Shown here: piece by piece, positions 7,572 to 16,430 of the stretch
Layout of the letters: each line of letters opens with the position of its first letter
Numbering within the stretch: position 1 is the stretch's first letter
NCBI GenBank assembly: GCA_021405325.1
Contig: QWII01000036.1
Location: 1 to 64,000, forward strand
Source of the DNA: Caldilinea sp. CFX5
GTDB lineage: Bacteria > Chloroflexota > Anaerolineae > Caldilineales > Caldilineaceae
Reading direction: 5' to 3'
DNA length: 64,000 nucleotides
The notes under the pieces: generated by a model
Seen by the model: only the letters and a program-made list of their open reading frames with translations
Database searches by the model: none
Told to the model about the DNA's origin: nothing
Translations under genes and position numbers: made by a program

Positions 7572-8963
7572 CTACCGCTGAATCACCGGCAAGTAGACAC
7601 GTGAACTATTGCCCGTTGGAATCGTCGATCCCGGCGGCGGTGTGACGGTGGGCGTTGGGGTCGGGGTTGGCGTTTCGTAGACCGGGGGTAGATCCGCCCC
7701 CTGCACAATGCCCGTTGGTTGATAATTCGTGTAATAGGGGAAGATAGAACCCAGGTTGGGATTCTGTAACCGCCGAATCAAAATTTCACTTAGCACCGTG
7801 CGGTAATCGGTGGTGATCGCCAGGTCGCGCCGGTCATAAAGCTGCTCGGTGTTGAGGCCGGGCCAGTTGCCATAGACCACGCCCCCGTTGACCTGTCCGC
7901 CCAGCACAAACATGACATTGCCGTGACCATGATCGGTGCCGCGGCTGGCGTTTTGCTTAAAGGTGCGCCCAAACTCGCTCATGACGACGATGGTGATGCG
8001 TTGGGTGTAGTTGACTCCATTGGAGTTGCTCAGATCGGTCATAAAGGCCGCCAGACCGCTGGCGAGGCTGCCAAATTGATTGGCAAAGTAGCCGACGCCA
8101 GCATCGCCTTGATACTCATGGGTGTCCCAGCCGCCCAGGTCGATGGTGGCGACGCGCATCCCCAGTTGCAATTTGATCATTTGGGCAATGGTTTTGAGGT
8201 TTTGTCCAAAGCCATTGTTGGGATAAGCGGCGCCGTTTTCGGGTGTATAATTGCCCGGATTGCCATATTCCACCACATCAATCGCGTCCATTGTCTGTTG
8301 GCCGGCCAGGTGGAGCCAGGTCGCGCCGCTATAGAGTTTGCGCAGGGCCACCCGTTGGGCGTTCTCATAAAGCCAGTTTCCGTTGAAGGAGAAGCTGTTG
8401 GGGCTGGTCATCCCGATGGCTTCAGTGCTGCCGGCCAACGACGTAGGCGCCAGGTTGCCCACCGTCAACGCCGGCATGATGATGTCACCCGGCAAATTAG
8501 CTGAGGTCTGGAGATGGCGGGTGAGCCAGCCGCTGGTGGCGCTCTTGCTGCCGGGCGTCCCCAATTCCATATATTTCATCGCATCAAAGTGGCTACGGGT
8601 GTCGCTGGTTAAGCCGGCGGCATGGATAATCGCCAGCTTTTTATCCTGATAGAAGCCGAGCAGCGGTGCGCCGGCCGGGTGGAGACCAAAGAAATCGGTC
8701 AAGGGTAGCGCCGCATTTGTGCCGCTGACCGGTACGGCTACATTTTCGCGACTGGCCTGATAATAGCCGCGGTCGGCGCCGGCCAGCGGCATGACGGCGC
8801 TCAGGCCATCCATGCCGCCGCGCAAAAAGACGACGACCAAGATCTCTTGATTGGGTTCTTGCTCCGGGCTGCCAAAGGCGATATAGCCCAAACGACCACC
8901 GGCCATGGCGGCAATAGCCGCCGAGCAACCTACCATAAAACCGCGCCGTGTTACTTCAAACAT
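7572..8963 (-). CDS. Tat-exported DUF1501 family protein
   Basis: A 463-residue DUF1501 protein (alkaline-phosphatase/sulfatase-like fold, function unproven). The start is the ATG at 8963, preceded by AAAGGGGG, giving the Tat signal TRRGFMVGCSAAIAAMAGG at the N-terminus. Family landmarks include LRGGMDGLSAVMPLAG, the DTRSHFDAM region and the metal-site-like SEFGRTFKQNASRGTDHGHG block. A Thr-Pro repeat linker precedes the last residues SSRVYLPVIQR, the Tyr-Leu-Pro tail shared with two other exported proteins here. It lies 27 bp downstream of the DUF1800 gene, and this gene order is conserved in several phyla, so the pair presumably works together at the cell exterior. Confidence 0.9.
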   Translation of the reverse strand: MFEVTRRGFMVGCSAAIAAMAGGRLGYIAFGSPEQEPNQEILVVVFLRGGMDGLSAVMPLAGADRGYYQASRENVAVPVSGTNAALPLTDFFGLHPAGAPLLGFYQDKKLAIIHAAGLTSDTRSHFDAMKYMELGTPGSKSATSGWLTRHLQTSANLPGDIIMPALTVGNLAPTSLAGSTEAIGMTSPNSFSFNGNWLYENAQRVALRKLYSGATWLHLAGQQTMDAIDVVEYGNPGNYTPENGAAYPNNGFGQNLKTIAQMIKLQLGMRVATIDLGGWDTHEYQGDAGVGYFANQFGSLASGLAAFMTDLSNSNGVNYTQRITIVVMSEFGRTFKQNASRGTDHGHGNVMFVLGGQVNGGVVYGNWPGLNTEQLYDRRDLAITTDYRTVLSEILIRRLQNPNLGSIFPYYTNYQPTGIVQGADLPPVYETPTPTPTPTVTPPPGSTIPTGNSSRVYLPVIQR

Positions 8964-8990
8964 CTTTACCCCCTTTTTAGCAGGACTCAC

Positions 8991-10847
8991 TTAACGCCAC
9001 TGGAACGACGGCGCCATAAAGATGAGCGCGATCATATAGCGGAGCCGGTCGGTTAACTCTTTGTCCGGCAGATCAAAATTCGGGTTGCGCCCACTGGCTA
9101 TAAAATCGACAATGGGTTGGCGTTCACTATCGGGGAGGGGCTGGCCCAGGATGCGATTCGTCCAGTAATCGACAACCGCATAAGGGGTTTTGATACCGGC
9201 GGGTGTCACGAAAGTTAAGCGATAATTGTCTTTGTTTGGCCCTTCGCCGCCATACTTCCAATCGATCATATTGTTGCAGACACGCCAGCGTTGCAACATG
9301 GGCATGGTGCTGCTCCAGGTCGCCTTGTCATCGGGGTAGCCATTGGGGGGCGACCAGGCAAAGAGCGGCTGCCCCATCGCTTCATAGCTCCAAAAGAAGC
9401 CATTGTCGGGGGTATAATCGGCCTCGGCAGCGCGCAAGAGGCTGACCACATACTCAAAGGGGCGTTTGATCTTTTCGCCCCAGGTAGTGCGAAACTCCGG
9501 TGAGAGCAAAATGGTGCGCGTTACCTGGCGTAGTTGGTCAGGGGCGTCCAGGTTAGCCATAAAGACATCGGCGGCGGCTTGCACCACCTGTTCCGGCGGA
9601 TTGTCATGAATCAAGCGCCGACAGAGCCGCCGACAGATATAACGGGCGGCCATCGGGTGGCGCGCCAGTACATCCAGCACATCACGACCATCTTTGATCC
9701 CCTGCGCGGCCGGAATCAACCGCCCCAGCACCAACTTTTGGTAGGGGAAGTGAGCATTGGCGTCAAACTCAAAGAGACCGGTGTCGTTGTTCACCCGCCA
9801 GCCGGTAAAGCAAGTGGTGGCGCCGTAGACATCATCATCAATATAGAGGAGCGGTTTGCCGTTGCCGTCTTTGGGCGCCGGGTGTTCATAGTTGCCGTTA
9901 TTAATGATCAACGGCACCACCCCCAGATAGTTTTCGGCACCCATGGCATGTAACTCAAAGAGTTCACGGGCATAGTTTTCGTTGGGATTGCCGCCCGAAT
10001 TGGATTGATTGTCCAGGTAGTAGAGCATGGCCGGACTGGTGGCGACCGCTTCCAACATGGTGCGGAAGTTGCCAAACATATTGGCGCGAATGACATCGCG
10101 ATCGTAGTGAACAAACATGGGCGCTGTCCAACTGTCCCAGCCATAGATGCTAAAGTGGTTGTGCCAATGGTCGGCCAGGACTTCGTTCAACTGGCGGCGA
10201 CTGTGCAACGCGCGCAGAAAAGCCACCTTGCGTGTCTCTTCCACCGGCTGAATCCGCTCGCCGTAGGTCATGTTGGGCTTCTTCACATGATCGGCCCACA
10301 GTTGCGCCTGCGATTTGCCGAGGGTGGTAAAGCCGTATGTACTGATAATGGCTTCACAGGCGCTGTCATCAAGCGCCTCCGGGTAGAGTTGTTGCTCAAT
10401 ATAGGCCGTCAGACAAGCTTCAGGGGTGGCGCCGAGGGCATTGAAGGCGGCCAGATCACCCGGTCGCGGGCCAAAGCCCATGCGATTAAGGGCAATGATG
10501 CCGAGGGATGGTAGGGCTGGCGTGGCGCCGGCTGCTACCGCTTGCGCTGTTGTCGATCGCATACGGGGGATGTTGTCGGTTGCACTTTGTGCATTGGCGG
10601 TTGCGGCGCTCTCGCGATTCAGCGCATGGGCAAAGGCGGCAATGCCGGCCAGTCCGCTGCCAAGGAGCAAACTGCGCCTGGTGAACAGTGGCTGGGGGTG
10701 ATAGGATAGTGCCGTTACTTCCGCTTGATCGGCTGTTGGATCCGTTGCTGTTGGATCCAGGGTTATCAGGGCTGTGCTGGTAGAATGGGGTTCGATGAGA
10801 GGTGCAGTGGAAGGGCTTGCCATTCGATCCGGTTGGATTTCTGGCAT
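8991..10847 (-). CDS. Tat-exported DUF1800 family protein
   Basis: A 618-residue DUF1800 protein. The ATG at 10847 is chosen because GAGGAGG lies upstream. The longer in-frame opening to 10931 adds residues unlike a signal. A Tat motif FTRRSLLLGSGLAG occurs near residue 57 after a long Ser/Thr/Pro-rich leader, which is unusual. Family features include LNRMGFGPRPGDLAAFNALG, the LADHWHNHFSIYGW block, and NYARELFELHAMG, the DUF1800 signature. It is the first gene of the DUF1800-DUF1501 pair. Biochemical function is unknown for the family. Confidence 0.9.
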   Translation of the reverse strand: MPEIQPDRMASPSTAPLIEPHSTSTALITLDPTATDPTADQAEVTALSYHPQPLFTRRSLLLGSGLAGIAAFAHALNRESAATANAQSATDNIPRMRSTTAQAVAAGATPALPSLGIIALNRMGFGPRPGDLAAFNALGATPEACLTAYIEQQLYPEALDDSACEAIISTYGFTTLGKSQAQLWADHVKKPNMTYGERIQPVEETRKVAFLRALHSRRQLNEVLADHWHNHFSIYGWDSWTAPMFVHYDRDVIRANMFGNFRTMLEAVATSPAMLYYLDNQSNSGGNPNENYARELFELHAMGAENYLGVVPLIINNGNYEHPAPKDGNGKPLLYIDDDVYGATTCFTGWRVNNDTGLFEFDANAHFPYQKLVLGRLIPAAQGIKDGRDVLDVLARHPMAARYICRRLCRRLIHDNPPEQVVQAAADVFMANLDAPDQLRQVTRTILLSPEFRTTWGEKIKRPFEYVVSLLRAAEADYTPDNGFFWSYEAMGQPLFAWSPPNGYPDDKATWSSTMPMLQRWRVCNNMIDWKYGGEGPNKDNYRLTFVTPAGIKTPYAVVDYWTNRILGQPLPDSERQPIVDFIASGRNPNFDLPDKELTDRLRYMIALIFMAPSFQWR

Positions 10848-11394
10848 TAAAAAACCTCCTCTTTTATGGATGTTTGAGCTGTTCGCAAGCTCAAATAAAC
10901 CTGGGCTTGACACATTTCCCAGGACAAGCATCAGTCAGTATAGGGATGGCCTGGAATGCTGTCAATTGTACAAAAGGCTTAACTTATACGGCAGGATTAC
11001 CTACTATACGCTTATTCTACCTAAAGCAAACTGGCGCCTGCACAATCGCTGACGCTTTCCCTGATCTTCGTTGTTCATTGCTGGTTGTTTGCCCTACTTC
11101 TCATCAGTGATTGCTCAATCTTACGTACAATCTGATGTGTAAATAACAGGGATTTCACCGATTACGCCGATTCACGAATAGAAAAATCTGTGAAATCGGT
11201 GAAATCCCTGTTGCATTTTCATCATTTGCGGCGCCGCTAAGGCATGTGGCCTGATGTGTAAATAACAGGGATTTCACCGATTACGCCGATTAACGAAAAT
11301 CTGCATAATCGGTGATCTATGCACTGCCCGAATGTTATTCCACGATTCAGCAAGCGAAGTTGACTTACATTGTCGGTCAAGGGGAGACTGCTCG
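10848..11394. other. 547-bp intergenic region with a duplicated palindromic segment
   Basis: Lies between the divergent ends of the DUF1800 gene (start) and the response regulator gene (stop). No credible gene was seen. It holds two 41-bp direct repeats, listed separately, and otherwise unremarkable sequence. Confidence 0.5.
11132..11291. repeat. two 41-bp direct repeats, the first with an inverted partner
   Basis: Near-identical copies lie at 11132-11172 and 11251-11291, both opening CTGATGTGTAAATAACAGGG. Within the first unit, CAGGGATTTCACCGATT pairs with an inverted copy at about 11194-11210, giving a long hairpin. In the second unit the inverted partner is degenerate. This resembles dispersed REP/MITE-like intergenic elements. 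Confidence 0.7.
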
Positions 11395-12021
11395 TTACGT
11401 GAGGAGGTTTTGCTGCCGGGCCAAAGCGACGGCTTCTGTCCGGTTGGTCGCGCCCAGTTTGCTCATGATGGCGCTGGCGTGAAATTTGACCGTGCGTTCG
11501 GTGATGACCAGGCGCACCGCAATCTCTTTGTTGGGCAAACCCTGGGCGATCAGGGTGAGGACTTCCTGCTCACGCGCCGTGAGCGGCTCCGGCATGGTGA
11601 CGGGCTGGGTCAGCCGACCGATAAGTTTGGAGGCAATCACGGGTTGCAGCAACGAGCCGCCGCTGTGGACAACCCGAATGGCATTAAAGAGTTCGGCCCG
11701 CGGCGCGCCTTTGAGCAGATAACCTTTGGCCCCGGCGCGCACGGCTTCGACAATACGGTCATCAGTGTCAAAGGCGGTGAAGATAATCACGCGGACGCTG
11801 GCGCCGGTGGCGGCCAATGTTTGCAGGGTGGCGACGCCGTCGCCGTCGGGCATTTCCAGATCCAAGAGCAAAATGTCGGGTTGCAACCGGGCAACTGCGG
11901 CCAGAACTTGCCCGCCACTGGCGGCTTCGCCAACGACTTGAAAATCAGGCTGTGTACTTAACACGGCGCGCAAGCCATCGCGCACAATCGGGTGATCATC
12001 GGCCAGTAGAATATGGATCAT
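11395..12021 (-). CDS. NarL/FixJ-family response regulator
   Basis: A 208-residue two-domain regulator. The receiver domain (1-120) has the acidic pocket LADDH and the phospho-acceptor Asp54 (LLLDLEMPDGDG), with Lys in GAKGYLLKG. The LuxR-type helix-turn-helix (about 143-205) is clear from LTAREQEVLTLIAQGLPNKEIA and TERTVKFHASAIMSKLG. It overlaps the upstream histidine kinase gene by 4 bp (ATGA), so the two form one two-component system. Target genes cannot be read from the window. Confidence 0.95.
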   Translation of the reverse strand: MIHILLADDHPIVRDGLRAVLSTQPDFQVVGEAASGGQVLAAVARLQPDILLLDLEMPDGDGVATLQTLAATGASVRVIIFTAFDTDDRIVEAVRAGAKGYLLKGAPRAELFNAIRVVHSGGSLLQPVIASKLIGRLTQPVTMPEPLTAREQEVLTLIAQGLPNKEIAVRLVITERTVKFHASAIMSKLGATNRTEAVALARQQNLLT

Positions 12022-13148
12022 AGAAAAGGAATCGTCACCACAACTTTGGTTCCCGCGCCGGATGCGCTTTCAATTTGTAATTGGCCACCGAGCAGACGCA
12101 CGCGTTCATTCATGCCCATCAACCCGTAACGATTAGGCGTCACTTCTTCCGGTTCAAAACCGCAACCATCATCTTGGATGGTTAACTGGACGCTTTGCAA
12201 CGTCGCCAGTAGATGCACTTCAACGCGTTTGGCGTGGGCGTGGCTGATAATATTGGTAAGCGCCTCCTGCGCGACTCGGTAGAGACCCGCTTCAATGGCG
12301 ACAGGAAGGGGTTGGTGTGCGCCCACTACCTGGAAGTTAATGGCTAGGGCTGTTTTGGCGGTCACTTCCTGCACCAACTGCCTGATTGCTTCGGCGACGG
12401 TGCGTCCTTCCAGTGGCGCGGCGCGTAGATCAAGAACAGAACGGCGCGCTTCATCCAGATTGGTGCGGGCCAGGGATAAGGCTTGTTGGATGGCCTGTTG
12501 GATGCGCACCGGTTCACGACCGCTTTCCAGCAGCGCATCCGCCGTTTCGAGTTGCAGGGCGATGGCAGACAAGCCCTGCGCCAGGGTGTCGTGGATCTCA
12601 CGGGCCAGACGGTTGCGCTCTTCCACAGCGCCCACTTCGGTGCTATGGGCATAGAGGTGGGCGCGTTCAATGGCGATGCTCAAGAGATCGCCGACGGTGT
12701 AGAGCAGCCGCAAGTCATCCGCCGACAATTCGCGCCAGTCGGTGCTGGCCAGATTGAGAACACCCAACTCTTTGCCGTGGGCGTAGAGCGGGATGCTGGC
12801 ATGGTAGCGCAGCCCGTCGGTACCCTGCACCAGATTTTTGAGCCGGGTACAGGTGATGACATTGACATTGGCGGCGCCGTCCAGATCACCCTCTTCATAG
12901 GATTCCAGGCAGTAGCACCACCCCTCCATCCGCGCCGGGTTGTCGGCCAGAGCGGGGGGCAGGTTTTGGGCGGCAGCCAGATAGAACTCCTGCGTCCGTT
13001 CGTTGCGCAGCCAGATCCAACCCGTGTGCAGATCAAAGAGCGCCGCCATCTGCGCCAGCGTCGTCTGCAAGGCGGCGTCCAGATCGATGGAGCGATTTAA
13101 CGCCTGTGCGATTTCGTTCAGGATGCGTAGTTCGCGATCATTGCCCAT
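12018..13148 (-). CDS. GAF-domain NarL-type sensor histidine kinase
   Basis: A 376-residue soluble kinase. A GAF domain spans about residues 15-165 and contains several Cys (for example WCYC near 77-80 and ITC at 98-100), which could be redox or metal sensing, though that is inference. The HisKA_3 helix includes the phospho-acceptor His186 in LAREIHDTLAQG. The HATPase domain (about 270-376) has NIISHAHAKRVEV and DDGCGF and YGLMGMNERV boxes. No membrane segment is visible, so the signal is cytoplasmic. It overlaps the response regulator gene by 4 bp. Confidence 0.93.
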   Translation of the reverse strand: MGNDRELRILNEIAQALNRSIDLDAALQTTLAQMAALFDLHTGWIWLRNERTQEFYLAAAQNLPPALADNPARMEGWCYCLESYEEGDLDGAANVNVITCTRLKNLVQGTDGLRYHASIPLYAHGKELGVLNLASTDWRELSADDLRLLYTVGDLLSIAIERAHLYAHSTEVGAVEERNRLAREIHDTLAQGLSAIALQLETADALLESGREPVRIQQAIQQALSLARTNLDEARRSVLDLRAAPLEGRTVAEAIRQLVQEVTAKTALAINFQVVGAHQPLPVAIEAGLYRVAQEALTNIISHAHAKRVEVHLLATLQSVQLTIQDDGCGFEPEEVTPNRYGLMGMNERVRLLGGQLQIESASGAGTKVVVTIPFL

Positions 13149-13171
13149 AGGATATCAGCACTGTTTGTCTA

Positions 13172-13417
13172 TTACTTTGACCAATCCTCTGGTTCATCAG
13201 TAAACCGCTGCCAAGTCAGTTCAAATGTATTAAAGAGTTCAGCTTCACCCGAGACAGCCGGTCCTAAAGAACCAGCTAAAACAGCTACTAAATCGCCCCC
13301 TGATTGCTCTTGCGGCATCGCTTGGACAGCTTGACAGAGCGTTTGCGGTTCACGTAACTCGGCATTAAGTCGTTGCAAAATTGCCTTTGCTGAATTGTTG
13401 GGTAATTGCACCTTCAT
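13172..13417 (-). CDS. small hypothetical protein
   Basis: Family not recognised. The start is the ATG at 13417, preceded by AGGAGG, giving 81 residues: a basic, helical N-terminal half and an acidic C-terminal end (TDEPEDWSK). It sits 23 bp upstream of the histidine kinase gene on the same strand, so it may be its first cotranscribed gene. No signal peptide or membrane segment. Confidence 0.6.
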   Translation of the reverse strand: MKVQLPNNSAKAILQRLNAELREPQTLCQAVQAMPQEQSGGDLVAVLAGSLGPAVSGEAELFNTFELTWQRFTDEPEDWSK

Positions 13418-13548
13418 GTTATTGCGCCTCCTGCAATCATTATACCACAATGCGCATTAACCGCCCCTCTTGCGCGCTAGCAGGCCAGACTTCCGGGAAG
13501 AGGCCAGAGACTTCTTCGTCAAGAGAACGCAGTCTGGTCTTTCCGGAG

Positions 13549-14379
13549 TTAGGGCGCCTCTTGAAAATGGGTTAATTCCAGATCAGCAATAACCCCTTGC
13601 TTTTGCAGGGTCAGCAACCGCTCAGCAACGGCGGCCTGTAACTCACGCGCATTGACCGGCATTGCGATCACAAACGGGTTGCTCTCCAACACCGGACCGA
13701 CGGTAATGAGCGGGGCGCCCTGCACTTGAGCGATGCGCAAGGTCACATGGTCGATCAGGATAGCATCAACAGTGCGTTCTTCAACCAACGCGGCAATAGC
13801 AGCGGTAGGGGTGTCAAAGGGCTGTAGTTGTAGAGTCGGCGCCACCTTTTGCAACCGCCGCCCCACCATGTCGCCCATGCTACCCCACTCCACGCCGACG
13901 GTGCGGTTTGCCAGCGCTGCTGTTTCCGTAATCGTGCTGTCGGTGCGAACAGCGAGAAAGATGCCGGCCTCGAAATAGGGCGCCGAATAGGCGACATCTT
14001 TGGTCAGCCGCTCGTCATAGGGCAGGGCGCTGATGACGCTGTCCACTTTGCCGGTTTGCAACGCATCGAGCAGGCTGTCAAAACCGATGGGGACTAGTTC
14101 CACCTTCACCCCCCAGGGCGCGGCGATAGTTTCGGCCAGGGCGACATCCAAGCCGACAATCTGACCGGCATCATCCAGCGTTTCAAAGGGAGGAAAGCTG
14201 GGGTCCATGCCGACGCGCCAGACGCCATTGGCTTGCATCGTGCGCCAGGTGGTGTCGATGCGCAGAAAAGGAATTGTTCCCGGCGCCAGCCATAGCACCG
14301 CAGCGACGGCGATGAGCGCCACCAACAATAAGCCACCAGCAATAAACCGCAAATTATGGGAACTGTTTTGTCGATTCAT
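13549..14379 (-). CDS. membrane-anchored family 3 solute-binding protein (amino-acid type)
   Basis: A 276-residue SBP_bac_3 protein of the kind used by polar amino acid ABC importers. A hydrophobic N-terminal segment (about residues 11-30) is an uncleaved anchor or signal, with no lipobox. Family blocks include WRVGMDPSFPPFETLDDAGQ, VGLDVALAETIA and FDSLLDALQTGKVDSVISAL. No permease or ATPase gene is adjacent. Its start overlaps the stop of a glycoside-hydrolase-like gene by 4 bp. Its role may be ligand capture linked to that enzyme or signalling, but this is inference. Confidence 0.85.
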   Translation of the reverse strand: MNRQNSSHNLRFIAGGLLLVALIAVAAVLWLAPGTIPFLRIDTTWRTMQANGVWRVGMDPSFPPFETLDDAGQIVGLDVALAETIAAPWGVKVELVPIGFDSLLDALQTGKVDSVISALPYDERLTKDVAYSAPYFEAGIFLAVRTDSTITETAALANRTVGVEWGSMGDMVGRRLQKVAPTLQLQPFDTPTAAIAALVEERTVDAILIDHVTLRIAQVQGAPLITVGPVLESNPFVIAMPVNARELQAAVAERLLTLQKQGVIADLELTHFQEAP

Positions 14380-15536
14380 GGCGCACCACCCACCGCATAC
14401 TGTTGCACTTCCAGGTAGATCGGCTTTGGCTCAAAGTCGGTACGCACAAAGGTGTAGTAATCCTGATAGCTCTTGGCGTCCCACGGGTAGCGGAAGGCCC
14501 AGAGGCAGACCGCTTGTAGCCACGGCCACTCTTGCTGTGCCAGTTCATAGGCGCGCAGGGTGTAGGCAACGCGTTGACCGGGACGCACCGCCCGTGTCCA
14601 ACGGGGATGGTCATTCCAGCCCCCTTCGGTAATCATGGCGCCTTTGGCTTCATCGCCATTTTGCACCATCAAGTCACGCAGCAATTCAGAACGGCGAAAA
14701 TTGACCACATCGGCAGCGGGCGCTTCGTCCGGCTCCGAGTACCAACCGTAGGCATGGATCGCCAGCAGGTCAAAGTAGGGGGCGGCGCCGGCGTCATACA
14801 TGGCTTGTAGAAAGGTTAGATCATTCATGCCGTCGGGGCTGCCGGGGGGCGCCAGGGTGGGGGCCAACGCGCCGGCCAAGATCTGGACTTCCGGGTTAGC
14901 CGCTTTGATGGCCGGGTAGACGGTGCGCAACATGGCGACATACTTTTGCGGCGACACCGGTTCATAGCCCCATTCCAGGCTCAGATTGGGTTCATTCCAG
15001 ATGATCACATAGCGCACCTTGCCGGCATAGCGCTTGACAAACTGAGCGGCAAAGTTGGCAAAATCGGGAAAGTGTTCTTCTGCGAGGTAGAGGGGCGTGC
15101 TATCCTTCGGTCGCGCCCACTCCGGTACAAAACCGAGGCGGGCGATCACGGTTAGCCCCTGGCGGGTGGCGTGGTCAATGACCAGATCGTGGTGCGACCA
15201 ATCATAGCGCCCCGGACTTGGTTCGGCGTAGGCCCAGGGGAAATATTCGACAATCCACGGCGCGCCCATCGCCCGCACCATCTCCAACGTGCGTTTGATC
15301 TTCCACGGCTCCACCTCGTCCGTGAGGCGGGTGTGGACGCCGATCTTGGGATTGCCGGTGGCGACAGTCTGCTGGGGGCCAAGCGGGACGTAATCGCGAT
15401 AAGTGCGCCAAAGCTGCCGACCCCCCCAACCAATTCCGATGAGCGCGACCATTAGCAGCCCGATACGTATTACTAAACGGCGACGTGGTCGCTCAGTAAG
15501 CTGCCGGAGGAAGTGGCGTAACCAACGAATCTTCAT
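14376..15536 (-). CDS. membrane-anchored GH-A-clan glycoside hydrolase-like protein
   Basis: A 386-residue protein starting at the ATG at 15536. The longer in-frame opening runs through repeat DNA and is rejected. An N-terminal membrane segment (about residues 21-36) follows a very basic start. The rest is a TIM-barrel of the GH5/GH39-like type, with the likely acid/base Glu182 in IIWNEPN and the nucleophile Glu304 in MITEGGWND, plus PYFDLLAIHAYGWYSEPDE. It probably acts on a polysaccharide outside the cell, substrate unknown. Coupled to the downstream solute-binding protein gene by a 4-bp overlap. Confidence 0.85.
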   Translation of the reverse strand: MKIRWLRHFLRQLTERPRRRLVIRIGLLMVALIGIGWGGRQLWRTYRDYVPLGPQQTVATGNPKIGVHTRLTDEVEPWKIKRTLEMVRAMGAPWIVEYFPWAYAEPSPGRYDWSHHDLVIDHATRQGLTVIARLGFVPEWARPKDSTPLYLAEEHFPDFANFAAQFVKRYAGKVRYVIIWNEPNLSLEWGYEPVSPQKYVAMLRTVYPAIKAANPEVQILAGALAPTLAPPGSPDGMNDLTFLQAMYDAGAAPYFDLLAIHAYGWYSEPDEAPAADVVNFRRSELLRDLMVQNGDEAKGAMITEGGWNDHPRWTRAVRPGQRVAYTLRAYELAQQEWPWLQAVCLWAFRYPWDAKSYQDYYTFVRTDFEPKPIYLEVQQYAVGGAP

Positions 15537-15573
15537 GGCAGCATTATAGTCAAAGTAACGGGAGATTGGAAAA

Positions 15574-15660
15574 TAGGTAGACAGGTAAACAGGTAGACTG
15601 GTAAATACGTCTTCGCCCCTGTCCACCTGTCTACCTGTTTACCGGTCTACCTATCTACCT
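15574..15660. repeat. word-repeat palindrome (GGTAGACA-type)
   Basis: Left side (15574-15604) is made of variants of the words AGGTAGAC and AGGTAAAC. The right side (15622-15660) is built of the inverted words CTACCTGT and TTACCGGTCTACC. Together they form a long imperfect hairpin between the divergent glycoside hydrolase and M50 protease genes. Confidence 0.8.
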
Positions 15661-15703
15661 GCCCAGTTGTCAGTTCGTTTAACCATGCTTTATAATAAAA
15701 CCT

Positions 15704-16402
15704 ATGATTAACACATTTCGCGCTCGCTGGAATACCCTTACTCGCAATCAACAGTTGGTCATTGCGGCCATTGCCGCGGTGGTGCTGTTGGGTTTACTCT
15801 TTAGTGGCACCTTTGCGCCCGCCCGTCTGCTGGCGGTGGCGGCGGTCGTTTTGGTCGCGTTGCCGGTTCATGAATTTGCCCATGCCGCTATGGCGGTGCG
15901 CCTGGGCGATAACACCCCCAAGTGGCAGGGCCGCTATACGCTCAACCCGTTGGTTCACCTAGACCCAGTAGGTGCGCTACTGATTCTCTTTACCGGCTTT
16001 GGCTGGGCGCGCCCGGTGCAGTGGAACCCGCGCAATGTAGACACCGATGAGCGCACTGCCTCGATCCTGGTTTCGCTGGCGGGGCCGGTCAGTAATCTGC
16101 TGCTGGCGATTCTGGCGCTCCTGCTCATTCGCATGGGGCTATTGCCCGGCGCTTTTCTCAGCGGTTTCGCCCAGGCGTTTGCCTTTATCAACGTGGCGCT
16201 CTTTGTCTTCAACCTGATCCCGGTGCCGCCGCTCGATGGGTCGCATATTCTCTATGCCCTATGGCCCGGTATGAGCTATCAAGTGCGCGGTATCCTGGAT
16301 CAATATGGCTTTTTGATCCTCTTTGCGATCATTATCCTGGCCGGTTGGATCATTCGTGTGCCAGTGCAGGTTGTGTGGGGTACATTAAACCTGATCATCT
16401 AG
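15704..16402 (+). CDS. M50 site-2-protease-family membrane metalloprotease
   Basis: A 232-residue integral membrane protein of the S2P-M50-like group. The zinc-binding HEFAH occurs in [19 protein letters not shown] (about residues 51-55). The second family motif is [13 protein letters not shown] near residue 175, which supplies the third ligand Asp. [13 protein letters not shown] is also typical. About five or six membrane segments. It may carry out regulated intramembrane proteolysis or housekeeping. The substrate is unknown, and no anti-sigma factor gene is nearby. Confidence 0.9.
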   Translation: MINTFRARWNTLTRNQQLVIAAIAAVVLLGLLFSGTFAPARLLAVAAVVLVALPVHEFAHAAMAVRLGDNTPKWQGRYTLNPLVHLDPVGALLILFTGFGWARPVQWNPRNVDTDERTASILVSLAGPVSNLLLAILALLLIRMGLLPGAFLSGFAQAFAFINVALFVFNLIPVPPLDGSHILYALWPGMSYQVRGILDQYGFLILFAIIILAGWIIRVPVQVVWGTLNLII

Positions 16403-16430
16403 CGCGGTTGCGCACATTTTTGATGCGTAA

